From positions 1 through 26,535 of the forward strand of contig JAJZYI010000007.1 of the NCBI GenBank assembly GCA_021798135.1: a stretch of 26,535 nucleotides of DNA, written 5' to 3'. Numbering within the stretch: the stretch's first letter is position 1; each line of letters opens with the position of its first letter. The notes beneath the pieces are model-generated. The model was not told where the DNA came from. It did not search any database and was given only the letters and a program-made list of their open reading frames with translations. The translations under genes and the position numbers were made by a program. The stretch comes from Actinomycetes bacterium (GTDB lineage Bacteria; Actinomycetota; Acidimicrobiia; Acidimicrobiales; UBA8190). Below are positions 14,528 through 22,033 of the stretch, one piece after another.

Positions 14528-15737
14528 CGAGACCCTCCATCAGGTGACCCATGCGCTCCTGCTTGGTACGCAGGTACCGGACGTTCTCGGGGTTGACGTG
14601 CGGCGACAGGCCCACGCGCTCGACGATGTCGAGCCCGAAACCCTCGAGCCCGCCGTACTTGGCCGGGTTGTTCGTCATGAGCCGCATGGAGGTCACCCCC
14701 AGGTCGACCAGGATCTGGGCGCCGATGCCGTACTCCCGGTTGTCCACCGGCAGGCCCAGCTCGACGTTGGCGTCGACGGTGTCCCGGCCACGCTCCTGCA
14801 GGTGGTAGGCGCGGAGCTTGTGCGCCAGCCCGATGCCGCGTCCCTCGTGGCCGCGGAGGTAGACGATCACGCCCCGCCCTGACTCGGCGATCAGGCGCTC
14901 GGCCTCGTGGAGCTGCGGGCCGCAGTCGCACCGCAGGGACCCGAACACGTCGCCGGTCAGGCACTCGGAGTGCACCCGCACCAGCACCGGCCCTCCCGCG
15001 GCGACGTCGCCGAGCACGACGGCGAGGTGCTCCTCGCCGTCGAGGACCGACTCGTACGCGTAGCCGGCCATGTCGCCGAACTCGGTCGGGATGCGCACGG
15101 GTCCGGCGATGCGCCTCACCAGCTTGTCCTTGCGCCGGCGGTAGCGGACGATCTCGGCGATGGTCACGAGCGGCAGACCGTGCTCCTCGGCGAAGCGCTC
15201 CAGCTCGGGGAGCCGGGCCATGCCCGCCTTGTCGGGGGTCACGATCTCGCACAGCACGCCGGCCGGGTAGAGGCCGGCCAGCTGCACGAGGTCGACGGTC
15301 GCCTCGGTGTGGCCCTGGCGCTTCAGCACGCCGCCCGGGCGGTAGCGGAGCGGGAAGATGTGCCCGGGCCGGTTGAGGTCGCTCGGCCGCGTGCGGGGGT
15401 CGATCAGCGCCTGGATGGTGGCGGCCCGGTCCTCGGCTGAGATGCCGGTCGTCGTCCCGTGCCGGGCGTCCACGCTGACCGTGAACGCCGTGCGCTGCGA
15501 CTCGGTGTTGGCCGTCACCATGAGCGGGAGCTCCAGCTGGTCGGCCCGCTCGGGGAGCAGCGGCACGCAGATCACCCCCGAGGTGTGCGCCAGGAAGAAC
15601 GCGATGGTCTCGGCGGTCGCCGACTGCGCGGCCATGACGAGGTCGCCCTCGTTCTCACGGTCCTCGTCGTCCACGACGACGGCGATCCCGCCCCCGGCGA
15701 TGGCCGCCACCGCCTCCTCGACTCGGCTGAACGGCAC
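14514..15737 (-). CDS. ribBA: Bifunctional DHBP synthase / GTP cyclohydrolase II
   Basis: The N-terminal half makes 3,4-dihydroxybutanone 4-phosphate from ribulose 5-phosphate; the C-terminal half opens GTP in the first committed riboflavin step. DHBPS motifs: DDEDRENEGDLV (23-34), RPGHIFPL (123-130) and GHTEATVDL (142-150). GTP cyclohydrolase II has zinc ligands Cys259, Cys270 and Cys272 (SECLTGDVFGSLRCDCG) and GHEGRGIGL (296-304). Both active sites look intact; 407 residues is normal. GTG 15737 follows the ribD stop after one base. The neighbouring rpe makes or consumes ribulose 5-phosphate, a substrate of the RibB half. Confidence 0.97.
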   Translation of the reverse strand: MPFSRVEEAVAAIAGGGIAVVVDDEDRENEGDLVMAAQSATAETIAFFLAHTSGVICVPLLPERADQLELPLMVTANTESQRTAFTVSVDARHGTTTGISAEDRAATIQALIDPRTRPSDLNRPGHIFPLRYRPGGVLKRQGHTEATVDLVQLAGLYPAGVLCEIVTPDKAGMARLPELERFAEEHGLPLVTIAEIVRYRRRKDKLVRRIAGPVRIPTEFGDMAGYAYESVLDGEEHLAVVLGDVAAGGPVLVRVHSECLTGDVFGSLRCDCGPQLHEAERLIAESGRGVIVYLRGHEGRGIGLAHKLRAYHLQERGRDTVDANVELGLPVDNREYGIGAQILVDLGVTSMRLMTNNPAKYGGLEGFGLDIVERVGLSPHVNPENVRYLRTKQERMGHLMEGLDDVL

Positions 15738-15738
15738 G

Positions 15739-16827
15739 TCATGCCCCCTCGGGGTCGGGCCCGTCGCCGGCCTCGGCCGGGACGGGCGCTCGGGCGGGTG
15801 GCGCAACCTCCACCCGCAGGTCGTGGCCGACCCGCCGCACGTCGACCAGCCGCCCTCGCCACAGGTCGGCCACGGTGCCTGCGCCGGGCCCGGCGAACAT
15901 GGGAACGGCGTCCTCCCCGCCGAACAGCGCCGGGGCGAAGTACAGCACGTAGCGATCGACGAGGCCCGCGGCGTGGAACTGGCGGGCGACGCCGGCGCCG
16001 CCCTCCACCAGCACCTGCAGCACCTGGCGCCGGCCCAGCTCGTCGAGGACGTCCGGCAGCTCCCCGCCGAGCGACAGCGCCGGCTGGACCCGGGCACCGG
16101 GGTCCGCCGCGCCCAGCACGACGCGCAGCGGCTGGCGGAGCGGCTCGGGGCCCGAGGCCGGCCGCACGGTGAGCCGCGGGTCGTCGGCCCGCACGGTCCC
16201 GGCACCGACCAGGACGGCGTCCGAGGCCGCCCGGAGCTCGTGGACGTCGGCGCGGGCCTCGGGCCCGGTGATCCACGCCGCCGACCCGTCGGGAGCGGCG
16301 ATCCGGCCGTCGAGGCTGGCAGCCAGCTTGAGGACCACCCACGGCCTGCCGGTACTGCGGTGCTTCAGGTAGGGGGCGAGCTGCTCCTCGACCTCCTCGG
16401 CCCGCAGGCCGACGGCGACGTCGACGCCCGCGGCGGCGAGGGCGGCGACCCCCCGTCCGCTCACGCGGGGGTCCGGGTCGAGGGTGCCCACCACGACGCG
16501 GCGGACGCCCGCCGCCACGACGGCCTCGGTGCACGGCGGGGTGCGGCCGTGGTGCGAGCAGGGCTCCAGGGTCACGACGAGGGTGGCACCCCGCGCCCGC
16601 TCGCCGGCCTGTCGCAGGGCGCCGACCTCGGCGTGGGTGCCGCCGGGCGGCTCCGTCGCTCCCGACCCCAGCACCGTGCCGTCAGGGGCCACGACGGCGC
16701 AGCCGACCCAGGGGTTGGGCGAGGTGCGGCACCGGACCCCGGCCGCGAGCTGCAGGGCGCGGCCCATGGCATCGCGCTCCGCCTCGGTCCACGTGGGGGC
16801 CCGGGGCGCCGTCGGCACCGTCGTCAT
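15739..16827 (-). CDS. ribD: Bifunctional pyrimidine deaminase/reductase RibD
   Basis: Performs deamination and side-chain reduction in riboflavin synthesis. The zinc deaminase site is intact: His65 and Glu67 (THAEVGAL) with Cys90 and Cys99 (EPCSHHGRTPPC). The reductase domain begins RPWVVLKLAASLDGRIAAPDG (about 156) and includes ADAVLVGAGTVRADDP-like and VLQVLVEGGAGVARQFHAAGL segments. Length is 362 residues with a short Ala/Pro-rich C-terminal tail. ATG 16827 lies 12 bases after the rpe stop. Confidence 0.97.
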   Translation of the reverse strand: MTTVPTAPRAPTWTEAERDAMGRALQLAAGVRCRTSPNPWVGCAVVAPDGTVLGSGATEPPGGTHAEVGALRQAGERARGATLVVTLEPCSHHGRTPPCTEAVVAAGVRRVVVGTLDPDPRVSGRGVAALAAAGVDVAVGLRAEEVEEQLAPYLKHRSTGRPWVVLKLAASLDGRIAAPDGSAAWITGPEARADVHELRAASDAVLVGAGTVRADDPRLTVRPASGPEPLRQPLRVVLGAADPGARVQPALSLGGELPDVLDELGRRQVLQVLVEGGAGVARQFHAAGLVDRYVLYFAPALFGGEDAVPMFAGPGAGTVADLWRGRLVDVRRVGHDLRVEVAPPARAPVPAEAGDGPDPEGA

Positions 16828-16839
16828 GGGGCCATCAGT

Positions 16840-17562
16840 CTACCGGCAGCCCGCCGGGCCCCCGTCCCGGCCGTCGCCCGAGGCCGGGCCGACCGCCGCT
16901 CCCCCGCCGACCGCCGCCTCGCCCGCCAGCCGGATCCGCTCGACCGCACTGCGGGGATCGGGGTCGCCGAACACGGCGGACCCGGCGACCAGCACGGTGG
17001 CACCCGCCCCGACCACGAGCGGCGCGGTCCGCTCGTCGATGCCGCCGTCCACCTCCAGCACGGCAGCCGATCCGATCCGGTCCAGCTCGGCGCGCACCGC
17101 CGCCACCTTGGGCACGACCTCGGCCATGAACGACTGCCCGCCGAAGCCGGGATGCACGGTCATGACGAGCACCAGGTCGACCTTGCCGAGCAGCGGCAGG
17201 ACGGCGTCGGCCGGCGTCTCGGGGTTGAGGGCAACGCCGGCTCGCATGCCGAGCTCGCGGGTGGCGGACAGCAGCGCCGAGGTGTCGCCCACCTCGACGT
17301 GCACGGTGCACCCGTCCGCCCCCGCCTCGCGGAACGCCCGCAGGTACCGGGCAGGCTCCGAGATCATCAGGTGGCAGTCGAAGAACAGCCCGGTGTGGCG
17401 CCGCAGCGACCGCACCACGGGCGGGCCGATCGTGAGGTTGGGCACGAAGTGCCCGTCCATCACGTCGACGTGCAGCCAGTCGGCGACCGGCGCCACGAGG
17501 TCCACCGCGGCTGCCAGCGAGCCGAAGTCGGCGGACAGGATCGAGGGGGCGACGCGCACCAC
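16840..17562 (-). CDS. rpe: Ribulose-phosphate 3-epimerase
   Basis: Interconverts ribulose 5-phosphate and xylulose 5-phosphate in the pentose phosphate pathway. The TIM-barrel signatures are clear: APSILSADFGSLA, WLHVDVMDGHFVPNLTIGP (metal His/Asp), FFDCHLMISEP, VLVMTVHPGFGGQSF, VLEVDGGI and VLVAGSAVFG. The 240 residues include a Gly-rich tail of about 20. GTG 17562 or GTG 17559 could be the start; both give the same domain. It follows fmt by nine bases. rsmB, which lies between fmt and rpe in mycobacteria, is absent here. Confidence 0.97.
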   Translation of the reverse strand: MVRVAPSILSADFGSLAAAVDLVAPVADWLHVDVMDGHFVPNLTIGPPVVRSLRRHTGLFFDCHLMISEPARYLRAFREAGADGCTVHVEVGDTSALLSATRELGMRAGVALNPETPADAVLPLLGKVDLVLVMTVHPGFGGQSFMAEVVPKVAAVRAELDRIGSAAVLEVDGGIDERTAPLVVGAGATVLVAGSAVFGDPDPRSAVERIRLAGEAAVGGGAAVGPASGDGRDGGPAGCR

Positions 17563-17571
17563 GACGGGCCG

Positions 17572-18543
17572 CTACCCTGCCCGGTCCCCGGCGCTGCCGA
17601 CGGGGTCCGGCGAGTCCCCGCCGAGCCGCTCGCCCGGCTCGGGCCGCGCGCCGCGCCACCAGTCCCCGGCGTCGACCGGCCGGCGTCCCTCCGCCTGCAC
17701 GGTCAGCACCCGGACGATCCTGCCGTCGCCGGCCGCCACGCCGAAGCCGGCCGCCCCGCCGTCCGGCGCCACGCCCGTGCCCGGCGCCACGCCGGCGTGC
17801 ACGGGAACGGGACCGGCCTCGCCGCCGACCGGTGGCGGGACGATCGCCCGCAGCACGCGCAGGCGCTGCCCGCGCCAGGTCGTGAACGCCCGGCCGAGGC
17901 GGACGAGGCGCACCACCTCGTCGGCGGGCCGGGTCCAGTCGACGCGAAGCTCCGCTGGCTCGATCTTGGCGGCGTAGGTGGGGTCCCCGACCTGCGGGTC
18001 GCCCGGTCCCAGGCCGCCGACCCCGTCGGCCAGCGCCGTCACCAGGAGCCGCGCCCCCATGTCGGCCAGGCGGGCGGTGAGCTCCGGCGCCGTCTCGTCC
18101 GCGCCGACCGGCGTCGACTCGCGAGCGAGCACCGGGCCGGTGTCGAGGCCGGCCTCGAGCCGCATCAGGCAGACGCCGGTGACGTCGTCGCCGGCCAGGA
18201 TGGCCCGCTCGACCGGTGCGGCACCGCGCCAGCGCGGGAGGAGCGAGAAGTGGACGTTCACCATGGGCACCACGTCGAGCACCCGCTGGGGGACCAGCCG
18301 GCCGTACGCGACCACCACGCCCAGCTCGACCCCGGCTGCCAGGACGTCGTCGAGCCGGTCGGTCACCGCCAGCCCGGCCTGGAGCGCGGCGCGCTTGACA
18401 GGGCTCGGCTCGAGCGTGGCACCCCTGCCGCGGCGGCGGTCGGGCTGGCTGACCACGAGCGCGACCTGGTGGCCGGCCCGCAGCAGGGCGTGCAGCGCGG
18501 GGACCGCGGGGTCGGGCGTCCCCAGGAAGGCGAGCCGGGCCAC
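17572..18543 (-). CDS. fmt: Methionyl-tRNA formyltransferase
   Basis: Formylates Met-tRNA(i) using 10-formyl-THF, giving the initiator for translation. Catalytic Asn96, His98 and Asp134 are present in VNVHFSLLPRWRGAAPVERA and RLEAGLDTGPVL. N-terminal LAFLGTPDPAVPALHALL and the C-terminal OB-fold domain (from TYAAKIEPAELRVDW) complete the family pattern. The C-terminal half holds a Gly/Ala/Pro-rich insertion (GVAPGTGVAPDGGAAGFGVA). GTG 18543 lies five bases after the def stop. The pair Fmt and Def act on the same formyl group at opposite ends of translation. Confidence 0.97.
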   Translation of the reverse strand: MARLAFLGTPDPAVPALHALLRAGHQVALVVSQPDRRRGRGATLEPSPVKRAALQAGLAVTDRLDDVLAAGVELGVVVAYGRLVPQRVLDVVPMVNVHFSLLPRWRGAAPVERAILAGDDVTGVCLMRLEAGLDTGPVLARESTPVGADETAPELTARLADMGARLLVTALADGVGGLGPGDPQVGDPTYAAKIEPAELRVDWTRPADEVVRLVRLGRAFTTWRGQRLRVLRAIVPPPVGGEAGPVPVHAGVAPGTGVAPDGGAAGFGVAAGDGRIVRVLTVQAEGRRPVDAGDWWRGARPEPGERLGGDSPDPVGSAGDRAG

Positions 18544-18548
18544 CGGGG

Positions 18549-19172
18549 CTACAGCCCCGCGGCGCCCCCGACCGCGTGGTCGGGTGGCCCGCCCGTCGCC
18601 CGGCCGGCACGTGTCGCCTGGCGCGCGGCGTGGTCCTCGCCGAGCAGCGCCCCGAGGCCGTCGGGGTCGCCGGCCCGGAGATCGAGCGTCCGCGCCCGGA
18701 GGATGCGCATCGCCTCCTTGCGCTGGTCGGGGTCGAGCCGCTCGACGAGCAGCACCCCGTCGAGGTGGTCGACCTCGTGCTGGAAGACCCGCGCGTCGTA
18801 CTCCGAGACCTCCAGCGAGACCTCGGCGCCGTCCAGGTCCCATCCCGTCAGGTGCACGTCGCGGGGCCGCACGATGGGCCACGACAGCCCGGGCACCGAC
18901 AGGCAGCCCTCCTCGAACGTCCACTCCCCGTCCGACTCGGCGATCGTCGGGTTGACGATGACCCGCGCGCCGGCACCGTCACCGGTGTCGTACACGAACA
19001 GCCGCTTGCGCACACCCACCTGCGGAGCGGCCAGGCCGACGCCCGGCGCCTCGTACATGGTGTCGATCATCTGCTCGGCCAGCTGCGCGAGGCGGCCGTC
19101 GATCTCCTCGACCTCGAGCGCGCGCTGGCGCAGGACGGGGTCGCCGTAGGTGCGGATGGCGAACGGTGCCAC
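18549..19172 (-). CDS. def: Peptide deformylase
   Basis: Removes the formyl group from the N-terminal Met of new proteins. All three metal-site motifs are present: GVGLAAPQVG (44-53), EEGCLSVPG (Cys90) and QHEVDHLDG (His132, Glu133, His136). The 207-residue protein has a C-terminal extension of about 35 residues. GTG 19172 (APFAIRTYG) is the best start. A -10-like TACGAT ends six bases before it, and there is no ribosome site between, so a leaderless transcript is likely. It is the first gene of the run through to the cold-shock-like gene and diverges from the amidase. Confidence 0.97.
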   Translation of the reverse strand: MAPFAIRTYGDPVLRQRALEVEEIDGRLAQLAEQMIDTMYEAPGVGLAAPQVGVRKRLFVYDTGDGAGARVIVNPTIAESDGEWTFEEGCLSVPGLSWPIVRPRDVHLTGWDLDGAEVSLEVSEYDARVFQHEVDHLDGVLLVERLDPDQRKEAMRILRARTLDLRAGDPDGLGALLGEDHAARQATRAGRATGGPPDHAVGGAAGL

Positions 19173-19178
19173 GCAGCC

Positions 19179-19184
19179 ATCGTA
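19179..19184 (-). promoter_or_regulatory. -10-like element of def (leaderless)
   Basis: TACGAT on the minus strand ends six bases before the def GTG, which places the transcript start at or beside the start codon. No -35 match is seen, which is common for actinobacterial promoters. Confidence 0.45.
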
Positions 19185-19245
19185 CCGGCCTGGGGCCACA
19201 GCCCGGCCGGCCACGACCGCCGGGCACCGCCCGGCACGGCCCCGG

Positions 19246-19306
19246 CACCCCGCACGCCCTGGCACCCCGCACGCCCTGGCACCCCCGGCACCCCCGGCAC
19301 CCCCGG
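19246..19306. repeat. Tandem repeats in the def-amidase spacer
   Basis: Two 17-bp copies of CACCCCGCACGCCCTGG (19246-19279) run directly into three 9-bp copies of CACCCCCGG (19280-19306). No gene in either direction here can be supported. Confidence 0.9.
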
Positions 19307-19351
19307 GCGCTCCTGCCCACGGCGGCGCACCCGGAACCCTGGGCACGGCGG

Positions 19352-19357
19352 TAGGCT
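19352..19357 (+). promoter_or_regulatory. -10-like element of the amidase-tetR operon
   Basis: TAGGCT, the same hexamer as the DUF1844/infC -10, lies just upstream of the palindromic operator candidate. It would start transcription near 19364. No clear -35 is visible. Confidence 0.4.
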
Positions 19358-19366
19358 CTCCACGCC

Positions 19367-19386
19367 TCGTTCGTTCGACCGAACGA
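19367..19386. promoter_or_regulatory. Palindromic operator candidate for the adjacent TetR regulator
   Basis: Perfect 7-bp inverted repeat TCGTTCG / CGAACGA with a 6-base centre. It lies 10 bases downstream of the -10-like TAGGCT, so a bound protein would block initiation. Its form (GC-containing arms, 20 bp) suits a TetR dimer, and a tetR gene is second in the operon that follows. Confidence 0.55.
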
Positions 19387-19434
19387 CGCCGGACGGCGGC
19401 TGCGGGGACTGCGGACGCGGGAAGGACCGGATCG

Positions 19435-19464
19435 ATGGCACCCACGACGACCGAGGCACGATGA
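19435..19464 (+). CDS. Possible 9-codon upstream ORF coupled to the amidase
   Basis: ATG at 19435 with GGAAGGA eight bases upstream opens MAPTTTEAR and stops at a TGA overlapping the amidase ATG (ATGA). It may help load ribosomes onto the amidase start, which has only a GAGG of its own. No amino-acid bias suggests attenuation. It may equally be chance. Confidence 0.3.
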   Translation: MAPTTTEAR

Positions 19465-21128
19465 CCGGGCCGTCCGGCGAGCCGGGCGCGGCCAACGGCG
19501 AGCCCGGCGCGGCAAGCGGCGAGCCCGGCGCGGCAAGCGGCGAGCCGGCGAGCCGCCGGGCACGCGGCGACGCGACACCTCCAGCAGACCGCGGGCCGGG
19601 CGCACGCCGCCCCGGCCACCCCGGCTCGGCGACCCGGGTCGCCGACGTGCACCCGGCCGGGCTGGTCGCCCAGGCCGCCGCACTGGCCGCGGGCGAGTGC
19701 ACCGCCACCGAGCTGGTCGAGGCGGCCGTCGGGCGCGCGCTCGCCTCGCAGCGCGGGCTCAACGCCTTCCGGGTCGTCCGGGCCGACGAGGCCCGGCGCG
19801 AGGCCCAGGACGCGGACCGCCGGCTGCGAGCCGGCGAGCGCGCGCCCCTGCTGGGCATGCCCGTCGTCATCAAGGACGACACCGACCTCGCCGGGCACCC
19901 CACGGCGTTCGGCTGCGCCGGCGACTTCCCCGACGCCGCGGTCGACGCCGAGGTGGTCCGCCGCCTGCGTGCCGCCGGGGCGATCGTGATCGGGAAGACG
20001 AACACCCCGGAGCTCGGCCAGTGGCCGTTCACCGAGGGGAGCGCCTTCGGGGCCACCCGCAACCCGTGGGACCCCCGCTTCACGCCCGGGGGGTCGTCGG
20101 GCGGGACGGCGGCTGCCGTGAGCGCCGGCATCGTGGCTGGCGGTATCGGCAGTGACGGCGCGGGTTCGGTGCGGATCCCGGCCGCGTGGTGCCATCTGGT
20201 CGGCATCAAGCCCCAGCGCGGCCGCGTCTCGAACTGGCCCGAGAGCGACGCGTTCTACGGCCTCACGACGCACGGCGTCCTGGCCCGGACCGTGGAGGAC
20301 GCCGCCACCCTGCTCGACGCCGTGGCCGGCCCCCACCCCGCCGACCGCCACCGCGCCGGCCCGCTGGCCGAGCCGCTGGCCGCGGCGGCCCGGCGCGACC
20401 CCGGCCGGCTGCGCATCGGCCTGTCGACGCGGCCGCCCTTCTCGCTGCTCCCGACCCGGCTCCACGACGAGGTCGCGGACGCCGTCGACCGCGTGGCGGG
20501 CGTGCTCCGGGCGCTGGGCCACCACGTCGAGCCGATCGAACCTGCGTACGGGCTGATCGGCACGTCCTTCCTGCCACGCAGCCACCGCGGCCTCAACGAC
20601 TGGGCCGGCCGTGTCCCCGACCCGGACGCGCTCGATCCCCGCACGCGGCAGAACTGCCGGAGCGGCGGCAGGATCCCCCGCGCCGCCCTCCGCTTCGCCC
20701 TGCGGTCCGAGCGCTGGTGGGCCCGGCGCGTCGGCGCCCTGTTCTCGCGGGTCGACCTGGTGCTGGCACCCACCACCGCGTCCCCGCCGCTGCCCGTGGG
20801 TGCCGCAGACGGTCGCGGCGGCCTCGCCACCGACCGGCTGGTCGTCGGGGCCTGTCCCTACGCATGGCCGTGGAACGTGCTCGGGTGGCCGGCGCTGAAC
20901 GTGCCGGCAGGCCTGACGGCTGCCGGCCTGCCGGTCGGTGCCCAGCTCCTCGGGCCCGCCGACAGCGAACCGGTGCTGGTGTCGCTGGCCGCCCAGCTCC
21001 AGGCGGTCGAGCACTGGGACGTGCGACGCCCCCCGGGATGGCTCGGGCCGGGTGGCCCGGCGGGTCGAGCCGGCGGCGGGCGCGACGGCGCGGGGCATGC
21101 CGGCACCGATCAGGCCGACCGCCCGTGA
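19461..21128 (+). CDS. Amidase-signature family hydrolase
   Basis: Full-length AS enzyme of 555 residues. Catalytic Lys138 (MPVVIKDDTDL), cis-Ser212 (TPGGSSGG) and nucleophile Ser236 (SDGAGSVRIP) are intact. GKTNTPELGQWP (178-189) and a C-terminal NVLGWPALNVPAG segment are typical. The first 55 residues are non-conserved and carry three 7-residue GEPGAAS/N repeats, so the true start could lie downstream, although ATG 19461 is the only ATG in the region. SDGAGSVRIP shows Ala where GGG is more usual. No gatB or gatC is nearby, so it is not taken as GatA; substrate unknown. It is transcribed away from def with tetR behind it (GTGA overlap), suggesting an inducible function. It is a distant paralogue of the amidase at the left edge. 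Confidence 0.92.
   Translation: MTGPSGEPGAANGEPGAASGEPGAASGEPASRRARGDATPPADRGPGARRPGHPGSATRVADVHPAGLVAQAAALAAGECTATELVEAAVGRALASQRGLNAFRVVRADEARREAQDADRRLRAGERAPLLGMPVVIKDDTDLAGHPTAFGCAGDFPDAAVDAEVVRRLRAAGAIVIGKTNTPELGQWPFTEGSAFGATRNPWDPRFTPGGSSGGTAAAVSAGIVAGGIGSDGAGSVRIPAAWCHLVGIKPQRGRVSNWPESDAFYGLTTHGVLARTVEDAATLLDAVAGPHPADRHRAGPLAEPLAAAARRDPGRLRIGLSTRPPFSLLPTRLHDEVADAVDRVAGVLRALGHHVEPIEPAYGLIGTSFLPRSHRGLNDWAGRVPDPDALDPRTRQNCRSGGRIPRAALRFALRSERWWARRVGALFSRVDLVLAPTTASPPLPVGAADGRGGLATDRLVVGACPYAWPWNVLGWPALNVPAGLTAAGLPVGAQLLGPADSEPVLVSLAAQLQAVEHWDVRRPPGWLGPGGPAGRAGGGRDGAGHAGTDQADRP
19476..19538 (+). repeat. Three 21-bp tandem repeats at the amidase 5' end
   Basis: Three near-identical copies of a 21-bp unit (GGCGAGCCCGGCGCGGCAAGC; the first differs at two positions) encode GEPGAAS/N. 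A partial fourth copy follows. The frame is kept whatever the copy number. Confidence 0.85.
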
Positions 21129-21790
21129 CCGCGCCCGACGGGCCTCGCAGCACCGGTCCCGGCGCCCGGGACCGGATCCTGCAGGCGGCGCTCGGCGTCA
21201 TCGGCAAGCACGGCATCGGCGGCCTCACCAACCGCCTGGTGGCCCGCTCGGCCGGGGTGTCGCTCGGCTCGCTCACGTACCACTTCGCCACCCAGCAGGA
21301 CCTCCTGCGTTCCTGCCTCCAGGCCTTCGTCGACCGCGAGCTGGAGCGCATCGCGGGCATCGCCGAGGCGGCGCTGCGCCAGCCCGTGGACACCCTGACC
21401 GCCGCCAGGCAAGCCGAGGCGGTCATCGAGTCGATGGTCCTCGGCCCGCACCAGGTGGGTGCATTCGACCTGTACGTGCACGCCTCGCGCGACCCCGACC
21501 TGGCCGAGGCGGCCCGGCGCTGCTGGGACGGCTACGACCGCGCCGCCGCCGAGATCCTGCAGGCCCTCGGCGTCGACGAGCCGGCCGAGGCGGCCCGCCG
21601 TGTCGTGGCCCTGGTCGCCGGCTCGCAGCTCCGCCGCATCGCCACCGGCCGCAGCACGCCGGGCACGCTCGCGGCGGGCATCGCCCGCCTCGTCGGCGCC
21701 GAGCCGGGGCCCCGCTCCACAGCTGGGCAGCGCCCCGGGCCGGTCCCGATGGCGTGGTCGGGGGCCGACGGTCAGCCGGCCGGCGGCTGA
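21125..21790 (+). CDS. TetR-family transcriptional regulator
   Basis: Predicted repressor of the operon it belongs to. The N-terminal DNA-binding domain is clear: ARDRILQAALGVIGKHGIGG (14-33), TNRLVARSAGVSLGSLTYHF (helix-turn-helix, 35-54), then ATQQDLLRSCL. The remaining 150 residues form the variable ligand-binding and dimer domain, so the inducer is unknown. The tail (about 185-221) is Gly/Pro-rich. GTG 21125 overlaps the amidase stop as GTGA. The 20-bp palindrome in the operon leader is its likely target. Confidence 0.92.
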   Translation: MTAPDGPRSTGPGARDRILQAALGVIGKHGIGGLTNRLVARSAGVSLGSLTYHFATQQDLLRSCLQAFVDRELERIAGIAEAALRQPVDTLTAARQAEAVIESMVLGPHQVGAFDLYVHASRDPDLAEAARRCWDGYDRAAAEILQALGVDEPAEAARRVVALVAGSQLRRIATGRSTPGTLAAGIARLVGAEPGPRSTAGQRPGPVPMAWSGADGQPAGG

Positions 21791-21794
21791 CAGA

Positions 21795-21942
21795 GGCCGA
21801 CCTGCAGCCCACCTGCCGCCGGTCACAGGCCACCCGGCGGCTGACCTGCAGCCCTCCTGCCGCCGGCCACAGGCCACCCGGCGGCCGACCCGCAGCCCAC
21901 CTGCCGCCGGCCACAGGCCACCCGGCGGCCGACCCGCAGCCC
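21795..21942. repeat. Three 44-bp tandem repeats, each forming a hairpin
   Basis: Units at 21795-21838, 21839-21882 and 21883-21926, plus 16 bases of a fourth. They differ at only a few positions. Each junction carries GCCGCCGG and CCGGCGGC around an 11-base loop (21815-21841, 21859-21885, 21903-21929), so three identical stems can form on either strand. The array starts 5 bases after the tetR stop and lies between converging tetR and priA. It may act as a bidirectional transcription block or be a REP-like element. No U-tract follows. Confidence 0.9.
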
Positions 21943-21954
21943 AGCGGCACCGCT

Positions 21955-21987
21955 CGGTGCGGCGGGACCGGGATCGGCACCGCACCG
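21955..21987. terminator. Hairpin between converging tetR and priA
   Basis: CGGTGCGG and CCGCACCG form a perfect 8-bp stem with a 17-base loop, 46 bases past the priA stop on its strand. There is no U-run, so this is a candidate terminator by position only. Confidence 0.35.
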
Positions 21988-22033
21988 GCACGGCCCCGGC
22001 ACTCGCCGCCCACCTCGGCAGCGGACGCCGCCC

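Noticed and set aside
15358..19149. 1263-codon open frame on the plus strand
   Set aside because: It lies opposite ribBA, ribD, rpe, fmt and def, all clearly real, and has the low-information composition of a GC shadow.
12617..19172. FMN riboswitch for the rib genes
   Set aside because: The rib genes are internal to a tightly packed operon, and the available spacers show no RFN-like conserved segments.
21795..21942. CRISPR array
   Set aside because: The 44-bp units are directly adjacent with no unique spacers, and no cas gene is present.
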